In this document: piece by piece, positions 34,680-43,882 of the stretch
How the letters are laid out: each line of letters opens with the position of its first letter
Position numbering within the stretch: position 1 is the first letter of the stretch
Assembly (NCBI GenBank): GCA_029210945.1
Contig: JARGGH010000022.1
Span: 1-51,714 of the forward strand
Source: Anaerolineales bacterium
Lineage (GTDB): Bacteria > Chloroflexota > Anaerolineae > Anaerolineales > E44-bin32
Reading direction: 5' to 3'
Length of the DNA stretch: 51,714 bases
The notes under the pieces: model-generated
The model's input: only the letters and a program-made list of their open reading frames with translations
Database searches by the model: none
What the model was told of the DNA's origin: nothing
Translations under genes and position numbers: made by a program

Positions 34680-35963
34680 ATGAGTGAAACCGCGTCGAGT
34701 GTCGACGGAATTCCCGCCCACGTGCGCTTCAATACAATCGTCAACATCCTTGACGGAGCCTTTTTCGGCGCCGCGCTGGGGATTGCTTCATTCATCACCA
34801 TCATCCCGCTGTTCGTCAGCCAATTGACCGATTCGGCGATCTTGATCGGTTTGGTGCCAACGATTCATATCGTCGGCTGGCAGCTCCCGCAGGTCTTTAC
34901 GTCGGGCCGCGTGAGTCGCCTGACCCGTTACAAGCCGATGGTGCTGGCGATGTCGATCCAGGAGCGATTGCCCTTCTTCGGGTTGGCGCTGCTGGCCTGG
35001 TTCCTGCCCGGCCTGGATCGCGGTGTCGCGCTGGTGCTGGTCTTTGTGCTGCTGATCTGGCAGGGGCTGGGGGGCGGCTGGACTGCGACGGTCTGGCAGT
35101 CGATGATCGGAAAGATCATCCCGATCACCTGGCGCGGCGGCTTCTTTGGCGCGCAATCGGCGGCGGCCAATCTCTTTGCAAGCGTCACCGCCGTTGCGGC
35201 GGGTCAGATTCTGGAGCGCTTTGATTCGCCGTTCGATTTCACGCTCTGTTTTGCGCTGGCAGGGTTGAGCATGTCGATCTCATTCATTTTCCTTGCGGCG
35301 ACGCGCGAGGAGGAGCACAAGCCGGCCCGCACATTCGATTCAAATCGTATCGATTGGGAGAGCGTGCGCCGCATCCTTGGCACGGATAAGGTCTTCCGCC
35401 GATTTGTGCTTGTGCGCATGATCTTCCAACTGGGCATGGTCGCATTCGCGTTCTACGCCGTCTACGCCGTCGGATATCTGGGCGCCAGCGCAGGGCTTGT
35501 GGGGTGGATGACGGGGGTGCTGATTTTCGGAGAGGTGATCATCAACCCGCTGATCGGGGTCATCGGGGATCGCAAGGGACATCGCAGGGTGCTCGTCCTG
35601 GGCGCCTTGGCGGCGTTCGCCAGCACGATGCTGGCCGGCAGGGCGACCGCGATCCCGGCGTGGTTCGTCGTCTTTGCGCTGGCAGGCGTCGGATATGCTG
35701 TCGGGTGGACGACCACGATGGTGCTCAGCCTGGAATTTGGCGGACCCGAGGACCAGGCGACGTATATCGGTCTGTCGAACACGCTTATCGCGCCGGCGAC
35801 CCTCGCAGCCCCTTTCCTGGCAGGATGGTGTATTGAAAGCCTGGGATATTCCGCCATGTTTCAGATTGCGGCGCTGATCTTCCTGCTGGCGGCGTTGCTC
35901 GCGCTGAGCATGCTGCGGATGCCCGCATCCAACGGTATGCCGGCAGCGATCACGCAGTCTTGA
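34680..35963 (+). CDS. Major facilitator superfamily transporter
   Basis: The 427-residue product (from ATG 34680; an in-frame GTG at 34647 is an alternative with AGAGGGG too close to it) has about twelve hydrophobic segments. A positively charged loop SGRVSRLTRYKPM follows the second span, and GVIGDRKGHRRVLVLG is the MFS signature between spans 8 and 9. The substrate cannot be read. No partner gene is adjacent. Confidence 0.82.
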   Translation: MSETASSVDGIPAHVRFNTIVNILDGAFFGAALGIASFITIIPLFVSQLTDSAILIGLVPTIHIVGWQLPQVFTSGRVSRLTRYKPMVLAMSIQERLPFFGLALLAWFLPGLDRGVALVLVFVLLIWQGLGGGWTATVWQSMIGKIIPITWRGGFFGAQSAAANLFASVTAVAAGQILERFDSPFDFTLCFALAGLSMSISFIFLAATREEEHKPARTFDSNRIDWESVRRILGTDKVFRRFVLVRMIFQLGMVAFAFYAVYAVGYLGASAGLVGWMTGVLIFGEVIINPLIGVIGDRKGHRRVLVLGALAAFASTMLAGRATAIPAWFVVFALAGVGYAVGWTTTMVLSLEFGGPEDQATYIGLSNTLIAPATLAAPFLAGWCIESLGYSAMFQIAALIFLLAALLALSMLRMPASNGMPAAITQS

Positions 35964-36138
35964 TCTATAGAGCTGCGTAAATTGTAACGCACGTGATGGG
36001 TGCCATGTCGCGACATAGCCTCAGGAAGCAAACGCATATCCTGCGGGCATCTGAGACGGGATCACCCCCGCGTTTACCCGGGCTGCTTCCCACACAATTG
36101 ACCTATAATGGAATCAACTCGCCCACTTCGGAGGAACA

Positions 36139-36726
36139 ATGGAGTTGTCACTTGAAACGGAACGCAAACTGCGCGCCGGCTTCAGGGTTCTGAACCGCTT
36201 TATGCTCGCCCTCTGGCGGCTGGGTTTGGCGCGCTATGGCAACCCGAGCAGGTACGGGGGGGCAATCATGATTATCAAGCACATCGGCCGCAAGACCGGA
36301 CGCACGCGCTATGCTCCAGTAAACTACGCCGAGACCTCCGACGCGGTCTACTGCACGGCTGGTTTCGGCGAGCGCACGCACTGGTATCGCAACCTGCTCG
36401 CAAATCCGGAGGTCGATCTGTGGCTGCCCGACAGTCGCTGGAGGGGTGTGGCTGAGGATGTGACCGAATCCGATGAGCGCGTCGAGCGCCTGCGGGATGT
36501 GCTCGTCGCCAGCGGCTTTGCCGGCCCGCTCTTTGGTTTCAATGTGCGTCATATGACCGAGAATCAGGTCGAGGATCTTCTCGAGCTTTACCGGCTCGTA
36601 CGCATCCGGAAACTCTCACCTCTCACAGGACCAGGCGGCCCCGGCGATTTGGCCTGGGTGTGGCCGACGGCCACCTTCCTTCTGCTCGGATGGCTGCTTT
36701 ATACGCGGCGACGGCCGCGAATTTGA
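36139..36726 (+). CDS. DUF385-type (F420H2-binding, nitroreductase-like) oxidoreductase
   Basis: GGAGGAAC precedes the ATG. The 195-residue protein has the deazaflavin-dependent family pattern IIKHIGRKTGRTRYAPVNY, then GERTHWYRNLLANPEVDLWL. These proteins use F420H2, or in some cases FMN or haem, to reduce small compounds. The last ~25 residues (WVWPTATFLLLGWLLYT) form a membrane segment followed by basic residues, so the protein is membrane-attached. Its stop is directly adjacent to the stop of the convergent UbiA gene. Confidence 0.85.
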   Translation: MELSLETERKLRAGFRVLNRFMLALWRLGLARYGNPSRYGGAIMIIKHIGRKTGRTRYAPVNYAETSDAVYCTAGFGERTHWYRNLLANPEVDLWLPDSRWRGVAEDVTESDERVERLRDVLVASGFAGPLFGFNVRHMTENQVEDLLELYRLVRIRKLSPLTGPGGPGDLAWVWPTATFLLLGWLLYTRRRPRI

Positions 36727-38211
36727 CTACCCCGCGCCGATGACCCGCTCGACCAAACCCGTGCCGATGTAAGCCCAGAAGAGCAGCATGCCCGCCAGCA
36801 GGTGAATTAATATCGTCATGGCGTTGGCGGGGATCAGGCGGTAGGGATGACCCTGGTGCCGGCGCAGCATGCGGTAGGCGCTCCACGCTATCGGCAGCGT
36901 GAGGATCACAAGCAGCGCCGCCGGCGCCAGCCAGCCGAGGATCACGCCGATCAAGATCAGAGCGTAGGAGACTCCGACCAGGAGCAGGTAGCCGAGAGGG
37001 AGCAGGTTGCCAGGCAGGCGAACGACCACCGTGCCCTTCCCGGCGCGCTGATCCCAGGGGCGGTCAGGGACCTCGTTGATGTAGAGGATCGCGGCGACGA
37101 GCAGGCCGATCGGGAGCGATGCGACCAGAGCCTCCAGGCTAAACCGCTGGGTTTGTACCCAGTAAGCGCCGAGCAAGATGACCGGACCGAAAGCAGCGCC
37201 GACCGCCAGTTCACCCACGCCGCGGTGGACGAGCCTGAAGGGTGGGGCGGTGTACAGGTAGCCGGCCAGGAAACCCGCCAGGCCAAACAAGGCCACCGGC
37301 CAGCCCACCCGCATGATGAGGCCGATCCCGGTGAGGGCTCCCAGCGCATAAACGATCGCCGCCAATCTGAGCGTCTGTTTCGGTTTGAACAGGCCGCGCT
37401 GGATCACACGCGAGCCGCCGGAGAACGGTGTCGGAGTGAGGTTGGCTTCGTCTGCGCCGCTGCGGTGATCGAAGTAATCGTTGATCACGTTCGCGCCGAG
37501 ATGGAATAAGGCAGCGCCTGCCAGCGCCAGCAGGAAGGCCGGCAGGTCGAGCTTACCTTCCCGCCAGGCGATCGCTGTTCCAACGAGGACCGGGATGACG
37601 GAGGCGGTCAGGAAAGGCAGCCGGGTAGCGTTGACGAAAAGCGCCCAGCGCGAAGGGGCCGGCGTATCCTCCTGGATCGACCACGTGACGTGGTACTCGT
37701 CGCCCCTGCGAATCACCTTCGCCTCCGCACCGACGATCTCGCAGAAGCCTTCGACCAATCCCGTCTTGAAGGACTCGAGCAAACCGTTGTCCATCTTCAG
37801 CACAAAACAATTCTCATCCGAGGCGACGATCAGGCTGGCCGAGGGGTCGTTCAGGAAATATGGGTGCACTTCGGTGCAGAATATCTCCATCATTTTCTGG
37901 GGACGTCCCTGGAGCTGCTTGACCAGGTTGCGAAACATGCTCGCCCAGCGTTCGACGGATGCGATCGTGATCTCCTCAATCAGCGTGCCGTCGCCGCGCC
38001 CCAGCGTTTCGTCGATCCAGAGAACCGCCTGGTTGAACGGCTCCATCGGGCAGTCCTCATCCGGATCCATGCCCCGGAATTCTGGCGCCCCAACGGTAGT
38101 CTCAAGCGCCTCCCAGCCCTGCTTGCCTAGCTTGGGGCGGTAATTGCCGTAGAGAAGCTGCCAGGACAGCGCTTTCACCGTCTGCTCTTCGACTGGCTTT
38201 GAATTGGTCAT
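36727..38211 (-). CDS. UbiA-family prenyltransferase with N-terminal sensor-like domain
   Basis: The start is at 38211 (GAGGGG upstream). Residues about 1-170 are soluble and resemble the V4R/haem-NO-binding-like (DUF2378-like) fold: LYGNYRPKLGKQGWEALE, LGRGDGTLIEEITIASVERW, and the closing RRGDEYHVTWSIQ. The remaining ~320 residues are a UbiA prenyltransferase with about eight membrane spans. The first Asp-rich motif is NDYFDHRSGADEAN and the second DRPWDQRAGKGT. The closest pattern is MenA-type (menaquinone or other lipid-quinone synthesis). The fusion is unusual. Total about 494 residues. Confidence 0.82.
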   Translation of the reverse strand: MTNSKPVEEQTVKALSWQLLYGNYRPKLGKQGWEALETTVGAPEFRGMDPDEDCPMEPFNQAVLWIDETLGRGDGTLIEEITIASVERWASMFRNLVKQLQGRPQKMMEIFCTEVHPYFLNDPSASLIVASDENCFVLKMDNGLLESFKTGLVEGFCEIVGAEAKVIRRGDEYHVTWSIQEDTPAPSRWALFVNATRLPFLTASVIPVLVGTAIAWREGKLDLPAFLLALAGAALFHLGANVINDYFDHRSGADEANLTPTPFSGGSRVIQRGLFKPKQTLRLAAIVYALGALTGIGLIMRVGWPVALFGLAGFLAGYLYTAPPFRLVHRGVGELAVGAAFGPVILLGAYWVQTQRFSLEALVASLPIGLLVAAILYINEVPDRPWDQRAGKGTVVVRLPGNLLPLGYLLLVGVSYALILIGVILGWLAPAALLVILTLPIAWSAYRMLRRHQGHPYRLIPANAMTILIHLLAGMLLFWAYIGTGLVERVIGAG

Positions 38212-38623
38212 CTCGACACCCCTCAATTGGATAGATATTATCTAATTATAACTCCAAGATCGTGTCGAAGTCGGTTGCCTTACAGATTGACGTTCTGGAT
38301 GGAAAGCCCGGTGGACAAACACCCGCCAGATCGATAGCCGCCGGCAGGACGCGCCCCTGGCGCAGTTTACAGAAGTCTGGAAATGTCCCATAATTAGGTA
38401 CACAAGCCAGCGGGCATCCAACGCAATTCGCCTGAGCTCAATGCTACGATGGGCACGTTCAGGAGATCATCGCAGACTTATCAAACATTGCGCCCCGTTA
38501 CCAGAGTTTCAAGGACTTACGCCGATTGAATGGATGGTTTTGTTATGCATCGCAGATCGCGCAGATTCTTCCCCATTAAAGGAGATGTGAATATGCAGTG
38601 CGGCGAGATCAATAAGGGGCGTC
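38212..38623. other. Divergent control region of the UbiA gene and the catabolic operon
   Basis: This gap of about 410 bp carries the UbiA promoter candidate at its left. The promoter of the ten-gene operon should be at its right, but I cannot point to a convincing hexamer pair. No regulator gene, RNA gene or riboswitch is recognised. Confidence 0.4.
38232..38250 (-). promoter_or_regulatory. -10 box and palindrome upstream of the UbiA fusion gene
   Basis: On the minus strand a consensus TATAAT (38250-38245) is followed immediately by TAGATA-A-TATCTA (38244-38232), an exact palindrome at the expected transcription start. No strong -35 hexamer is seen at 16-18 bases. It is a candidate promoter with overlapping operator. 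Confidence 0.45.
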
Positions 38624-39832
38624 ATGAGCGCGCTTGAAGGGGTTCGGGTCATCGACCTGACACGCGCCATGGCTGGCCCTTACTGCACAATGATGCTCGC
38701 CGATCTCGGGGCAGACGTCATAAAAATCGAGCGCCCCCGAAGCGGCGACGAGAGCCGTGGATGGGGGCCGCCGTTCGTCGGACCGCCGGCAGAGAACGCG
38801 CCGGGCGAGTCGGCTTACTTCCTCTCGGTAAATCGCAATAAGCGCTCGATCACGCTGAATCTTAAATCCGAGCAGGGATTGGAGGTTGTGCAGCGTCTAA
38901 TCTCCAAATCGGACATCCTCGTCGAAAACTTCCGGACCGGGGTGCTTGATGAAATGGGGTTGGGGGTCATTCAAGCTCAGAAGGTCAACCCCGCACTCAT
39001 CTACTGCTCGATCAGCGGCTACGGGCGAACCGGCCCCTACGCCGACCGTCCGGGCTACGATGTCATCATTCAGGCGGAAGGCGGCATGATGGGCATCACC
39101 GGACCGAAGGAGGGCCCCCCGTCACGGGTGGGCGTGCCCATCGTGGATATCACCTCGGGGATGTTCGCAGCCAGCTCGATCCTCGCCGCGCTGCACGCCC
39201 GCCAGCGCACCGGGAGAGGCCAGCACATCGACGTCTCGCTTTTTGATACGCAGACGGCGCTGCTGACCAATGTGGCTGCAAATTACCTCATCGGTGGGCA
39301 GCCGCCGGAACGGATGGGCAACGATCATCCAAACCTGGCGCCGTACGCGGCGTTCCCGGCGAGCGATAAGTGGTTTGTCGTCGGCGTAGCCAACGAGATG
39401 CAGTGGGAGCGATTCTGCAAGGTCATTGGCCAGCCCGATCTGCAAGTCGACCCCCGCTTTCGAACGAACGGTGACCGGGTTCAACACCGCGATGAGCTTT
39501 CTGCGATCCTGGAAGAGAAATTCTCTCAACGCAAGGCGCAGGACTGGCTGGCGAGCTTTATGCAGGCCGGGCTGCCCTGCGGCCCGATCAATGATATCGG
39601 GGAGGTTTTCGAACACCCCCAGGTCGAAGCGCGCCGTCTAATCATCGAGAGTGATCACCCTTCGGCGGGCACGCTCCGGCTGACCGGTTTCCCGTATAAG
39701 CTCTCGGATACGCCGCCGGCGTTGCGGCTGCCGCCGCCGCGCCTCGGCGAACATACCGAAGACGTTCTTGTGGACCTGCTTGGCTATCAACTGGCGGATC
39801 TGTCTGCCTTCCGGCAGAACAATGCGATCTGA
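38624..39832 (+). CDS. CaiB/BaiF family (class III) CoA-transferase
   Basis: The 402-residue protein shows all family segments: GVRVIDLTRAMAGPYCTMML, LGADVIKIERP, FRTGVLDEMGLG, ISGYGRTGPYADRPGYD, HIDVSLFDTQ and a C-terminal GEHTEDVL. Members move CoA between carboxylic acids through an Asp-linked intermediate, expected in the ERP...GYDVIIQAEGG region. It is cytoplasmic. It is the first gene of the plus-strand operon and probably activates or recycles an acid formed by the downstream enzymes. Confidence 0.9.
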   Translation: MSALEGVRVIDLTRAMAGPYCTMMLADLGADVIKIERPRSGDESRGWGPPFVGPPAENAPGESAYFLSVNRNKRSITLNLKSEQGLEVVQRLISKSDILVENFRTGVLDEMGLGVIQAQKVNPALIYCSISGYGRTGPYADRPGYDVIIQAEGGMMGITGPKEGPPSRVGVPIVDITSGMFAASSILAALHARQRTGRGQHIDVSLFDTQTALLTNVAANYLIGGQPPERMGNDHPNLAPYAAFPASDKWFVVGVANEMQWERFCKVIGQPDLQVDPRFRTNGDRVQHRDELSAILEEKFSQRKAQDWLASFMQAGLPCGPINDIGEVFEHPQVEARRLIIESDHPSAGTLRLTGFPYKLSDTPPALRLPPPRLGEHTEDVLVDLLGYQLADLSAFRQNNAI

Positions 39833-39898
39833 CAGACATGTTGACGCCGGCAGGCTTCAGGCTGATTGAATTCGAAAAGTGAAGGAGCGAAAATCGCG

Positions 39899-41620
39899 AT
39901 GGCCGTATCTAAAATCGAAATCCGATCGGGGGCATATTATGACTCGGTCATCCTCATGCAGCTTCAGCGTGCGCTGACCGGCCTGCCGGGGGTGATTGAT
40001 GCCGGCGCGGTGATGGGGACCGAAGCCAACAAGCATATTCTTGAGCAGAGCGACCTTTTTCCGGATGAAGGGCAATCTGCAGGTGTGGATGATCTGCTGA
40101 TTGTCGTCAAGGCGGAAAGCGAACAGCTCGCCGCAGACGCACTGGGGAAAGTGGACGAGCTGCTCGTCAGGCGGAGCACGTCCGTCGATCAGGAATATCT
40201 TCCAAAGAGCCTCAGCACTGCCGTGGAGATGGCGCCGGAAGCGCATTGGGTGCTCGTGTCGGTCCCGGGGCGCTACGCAGACGGCGTCGCTCGCAACGCC
40301 CTCGATCTGGGGAAGAACGTGTTTCTGTACAGCGACAACGTCACGTTGGAAGACGAAATATCGCTCAAGCAAGAAGCGAATGAGAAAGGGCTGCTCGTCA
40401 TGGGCCCGGACTGTGGGACGGCGATCGTCAACGGCGTCGGGCTGGGATTTGCAAATCAGGTTCGCCGCGGTCCAATCGGGCTTGTGGCTGCCTCTGGCAC
40501 CGGACTTCAGGCGGTGAGCGTGCGCATCCATCAACTCGGCAGCGGGCTCACGCACGCCCTCGGCACCGGCGGGCGCGATCTCAAAGCCGAGGTTAACGCG
40601 CTGACCACCCGTCAAGGGATCGACCTTCTGAATCGTGACCCGAGCACGAAGGTTATCGTTGTCATCTCCAAACCACCTTCACCTGAAGTAGCCAAGAGCA
40701 TCATCCAGCACGCCCGCCAGTTCGATAAACCCGTCGTCGTCAATTTCATCGGTTATGCCGCCGCCACCCGCCAGGTCGAGAATGTGTATTTGGCTTCGTC
40801 GTTCGATGACGCCGCCCGACTTGCAGTCGATCTGGCGACAAAACCCCGCGAAGATCAAGCCGCAATTGATCTAAATACGGCGGGATTCAAGGGTGGCCAG
40901 GTCTATCTGCGCGGTCTGTTCTCGGGGGGCACATTGGCCTATGAGACGCTGTTGATCCTGCAGGAGCTCGTCCCCGGGGTTTATTCAAACGTGCCGCTTT
41001 CTGAGGAGTACCGGCTGCCCGATTCGATGGTCAGTCAGGGGCATTCGATCGTCGATCTGGGTGAGGACGAATTTACGGTCGGGCGCCTGCACCCGATGAT
41101 GGACAACGACCTGCGCATCCGCAGGTTGGAGCAGGAGGCTGAGGATCCGGAGGTGGCTGTCATCCTGCTGGATGTCGTGCTCGGTCACGGCGCTCACCCG
41201 GACCCGGCCAGCGAGCTGGCTCCTGCGATCACGGCGGCAATCCAATCCGCCGAGAAGGGAAAAAGCAAGCTGGATGTGGTTGCAGTGGTTGTTGGAACCG
41301 ATGAAGACCCGCAGGATATGCAGGGCCAGGTCGACCAATTAGAAGCTGCCGGCGCGCGTGTGTTCACGGTCAACGCGGAGGCGGCGAGATATGTCGGCCA
41401 GCTCGTGAGCGCGCTCTCAGGCGGCACCCAACAACCCGGCGGAAAACCGGTAGACCTCGCCATGCTGAATGACCCACTTTCGGCGATCAACGTCGGGTTG
41501 GAATCCTTTGCTGAGAGCCTGACCGTGCAGGAAGCCGCTGTCATCCATGTGGATTGGAAGCCGCCAGCTGGTGGCAATGAGCAGTTAATGTCGATTCTGG
41601 AACGTATGAAGGCGAAGTAA
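39899..41620 (+). CDS. fdrA: FdrA-like (AllF-type) acyl/carbamoyl transferase subunit
   Basis: The start at 39899 is supported by GAAGGAG 11 bases upstream. The ~573-residue protein has the succinyl-CoA-synthetase-like FdrA layout: VMGTEANKHILEQ near the N-terminus, MGPDCGTAIVNGVGLGFAN, AASGTGLQ (nucleotide/CoA site), GLFSGGTLAYET and LHPMMDNDLRIRR. In E. coli FdrA (AllF) works with YlbE (AllG) and YlbF (AllH) in oxamate/carbamoyl phosphate formation. Here only the AllG-like partner (DUF1116) is present, two genes downstream. The substrate may differ. Confidence 0.88.
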   Translation: MAVSKIEIRSGAYYDSVILMQLQRALTGLPGVIDAGAVMGTEANKHILEQSDLFPDEGQSAGVDDLLIVVKAESEQLAADALGKVDELLVRRSTSVDQEYLPKSLSTAVEMAPEAHWVLVSVPGRYADGVARNALDLGKNVFLYSDNVTLEDEISLKQEANEKGLLVMGPDCGTAIVNGVGLGFANQVRRGPIGLVAASGTGLQAVSVRIHQLGSGLTHALGTGGRDLKAEVNALTTRQGIDLLNRDPSTKVIVVISKPPSPEVAKSIIQHARQFDKPVVVNFIGYAAATRQVENVYLASSFDDAARLAVDLATKPREDQAAIDLNTAGFKGGQVYLRGLFSGGTLAYETLLILQELVPGVYSNVPLSEEYRLPDSMVSQGHSIVDLGEDEFTVGRLHPMMDNDLRIRRLEQEAEDPEVAVILLDVVLGHGAHPDPASELAPAITAAIQSAEKGKSKLDVVAVVVGTDEDPQDMQGQVDQLEAAGARVFTVNAEAARYVGQLVSALSGGTQQPGGKPVDLAMLNDPLSAINVGLESFAESLTVQEAAVIHVDWKPPAGGNEQLMSILERMKAK

Positions 41621-41632
41621 TCGGAGGTTGGT

Positions 41633-42541
41633 ATGAAGGAGTTCGTCGCGGCCTGCGTGCAAATTGCCATCACGCCCAACGATGTGCAGGCCAACATCGC
41701 CAAAGGGATTGAATGGTTGAACAAGGCCGTCACGGAGCATGCCGCAGATCTGGTCGTGTTTCCTGAAACGGTCACCACCGGCTACGAGACACGATTGTCG
41801 CCGGAGGAGTTGTGGGATCTGGTTGATGATGTGCCGGGCAAGATCACGGAAGAGGTTCAAGCGGAGGCGGCGGAGCTGGGGGTGCACGTCGTGTGGCCGA
41901 CATACCGCCGCGGGGTAGAGCGCGGGGAGGTCTACAACGCCTCGGTGTTGATTGGGCCCAGGGGCGAGATCGTCGGCACTTACGATAAAACCCACCCGGC
42001 GCCCTGGGAGCGGCGCCATCACGGCGGCTGGGCTTGCGTGGGGACCGAAGCGGAGGTCTATGAGACCGAGCTGGGTACGATCGGGATGATCATCTGCTAT
42101 GACGGCGATTTTCCTGAACTTTCACGTATTTTGGCCGTGAAAGGAGCCGAGATCATCGTGCGCGCATCCGCGCTGCAGCGCAGCTATGACATCTGGTACA
42201 TCACGAACTCGGCACGGGCCTATGACAATCACGTCTACGTAGTGGCCTGCAATCTGGTAGGACCGGATGCGGCCGGAAATTATGGTTTCGGACACAGTAT
42301 GATCGTCAACCCCATTGCGTGGCGTCTGGCGCAGGCGCGTGGAACGGAGGAAATTGTCTCAGCCAAACTGGATCCGGACCCGCTGCGATTTATCACCAAG
42401 GGCAGCAATTTTCCGCAGACATTTGACCATCTTGAGGACCGCAACCTCGATCTCTACCGTGAGAGCCTGGAAGAAGCGCGTTCCCGGTTCGAGATCGGAA
42501 GGCGGTCGACACCTATCGAAACGGAGGAGAGATCGGATTAA
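41633..42541 (+). CDS. Carbon-nitrogen hydrolase (nitrilase superfamily amidase)
   Basis: GGAGG precedes the ATG by a normal spacing. The 302-residue protein has the complete Glu-Lys-Cys triad: E45 in VVFPET, K119 in TYDKTHP and C155 in IICYDGDFPE. The superfamily splits non-peptide C-N bonds such as amides and N-carbamoyl groups. It is placed between fdrA and the DUF1116 gene, so it probably acts on an amide or ureido intermediate of the same route. Confidence 0.9.
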   Translation: MKEFVAACVQIAITPNDVQANIAKGIEWLNKAVTEHAADLVVFPETVTTGYETRLSPEELWDLVDDVPGKITEEVQAEAAELGVHVVWPTYRRGVERGEVYNASVLIGPRGEIVGTYDKTHPAPWERRHHGGWACVGTEAEVYETELGTIGMIICYDGDFPELSRILAVKGAEIIVRASALQRSYDIWYITNSARAYDNHVYVVACNLVGPDAAGNYGFGHSMIVNPIAWRLAQARGTEEIVSAKLDPDPLRFITKGSNFPQTFDHLEDRNLDLYRESLEEARSRFEIGRRSTPIETEERSD

Positions 42542-42589
42542 TTACGAACTTTGATCAACCACCCTACGTTAGAAGATCGGGGAGGAACG

Positions 42590-43831
42590 ATGGATATTGA
42601 AAAAGCAAATGCTGAAGCTTGTGAGCGGATGATGGAATCACGGCCAATCGTCGTGGGTCTCGGGAAGGCGATCGATGTCATCCCGGGGATGCGAGAGGAT
42701 CTGCTGCTGCACGCTGGCCCGCCGATCACATGGGAGCGGGCTTCGGGGCCGATGCGCGGCGCGATCACGGGGGCGTTGATCTTCGAGGGCAAAGCCAAGG
42801 ATGAAGAGAGCGCCCGCAAGCTGGTGGAGTCGGGCGAAATCACGCTCGAACCCTGCCACCATCACCAGGCGGCTGGTCCTATGGCAGGCGTCATCTGCCC
42901 ATCGATGTCGGTCTACATCCTTGAAGATAAGACGCATGACCACAAGACGTTTTCGAACCTGAACGAGGGCTACGGAAAGGTGCTGCGCTACGGCGCCTAC
43001 AGCGAGGAAGTGCTCGAGCGCTTGCGCTGGATGGAAGAGGTCATGGCGCCGGTGCTTGGAGAAGCGCTTGCTTCGAGCGATGGGGTAGACATCCGAGCTC
43101 TGCTCTCCGAAGCACTGCATATGGGTGACGAGGGGCACAACCGCAACAAAGCCGGTTCGGTGCTGTTCACGAAAAACCTTGCTCCACACATCGTCAGGGC
43201 CACAAAAGACCGGGAGGTCGCGGCCGAGATCATCAAGCAGTTAGGCGATAACGCCTTGGCGGTTCTGAACCCGGTCATGGCGGCCTGCAAAGCGATGGCC
43301 GACGCCGCGCATGGCGTGGAGGGCAGCACAATCGTCACCGTGATGGCGCGCAATGGAACAGACTTTGGCATTCGCATCAGCGGCCTGGGCGATCGCTGGT
43401 TTACCGCGCCGGTCGCCGTGCCGAAAGGGCTGTATTTCCCCGGGTTCACGGAAGAGGACTCGAGCGGGGATATCGGCGACAGCACGATCACCGAAACGGC
43501 CGGAATCGGCGGTTTCGCCATGGCCGCCGCCCCGGCGATCGTCACCTTTGTCAGCGGCACGCCCAAAGACGCCATGAACGCCACGCTCGAGATGTATGAG
43601 ATCTGCTTCGCCGAGCATAAATACTTCACCATGCCGCCGTTGGACTTCCGCGGCACGCCGACCGGCATCGACATCCGTAAGGTTGTCGAGACCGGGATCA
43701 CCCCGCGCGTGAATACGGGAATTGCTCATAAGGAAGCCGGCGTCGGGCAGGTCGGGGCAGGACTCGTGCGTCCACCGATGGAAATGTTCGAGCAGGCATT
43801 GGTCGCATACGCTGAGAAACATGGGATCTAG
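42590..43831 (+). CDS. DUF1116 protein (YlbE/AllG-like)
   Basis: The start at 42590 follows GGGGAGG; a frame from 42551 is open but lacks a site. The ~413-residue protein has the DUF1116 pattern: PIVVGLGKAIDVIPGM, EITLEPCHHHQAAGPMAGVI, GDEGHNRNKAGSVLF, MARNGTDFGIRISGLG and GIAHKEAGVGQVGAGLV. The family partners FdrA in allantoin-derived oxamate breakdown in E. coli. The third partner (DUF2877, AllH) and the carbamate kinase are not in this window. Confidence 0.9.
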   Translation: MDIEKANAEACERMMESRPIVVGLGKAIDVIPGMREDLLLHAGPPITWERASGPMRGAITGALIFEGKAKDEESARKLVESGEITLEPCHHHQAAGPMAGVICPSMSVYILEDKTHDHKTFSNLNEGYGKVLRYGAYSEEVLERLRWMEEVMAPVLGEALASSDGVDIRALLSEALHMGDEGHNRNKAGSVLFTKNLAPHIVRATKDREVAAEIIKQLGDNALAVLNPVMAACKAMADAAHGVEGSTIVTVMARNGTDFGIRISGLGDRWFTAPVAVPKGLYFPGFTEEDSSGDIGDSTITETAGIGGFAMAAAPAIVTFVSGTPKDAMNATLEMYEICFAEHKYFTMPPLDFRGTPTGIDIRKVVETGITPRVNTGIAHKEAGVGQVGAGLVRPPMEMFEQALVAYAEKHGI

Positions 43832-43882
43832 AGGCCGTTTGCGGGGGGTTGATTTCGGCACAATTTGAAAGAGAGGCGATGC

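Noticed and set aside
39857..40615. 252-codon minus-strand ORF opposite fdrA
   Set aside because: The plus strand has the complete FdrA pattern; no domain on this strand.
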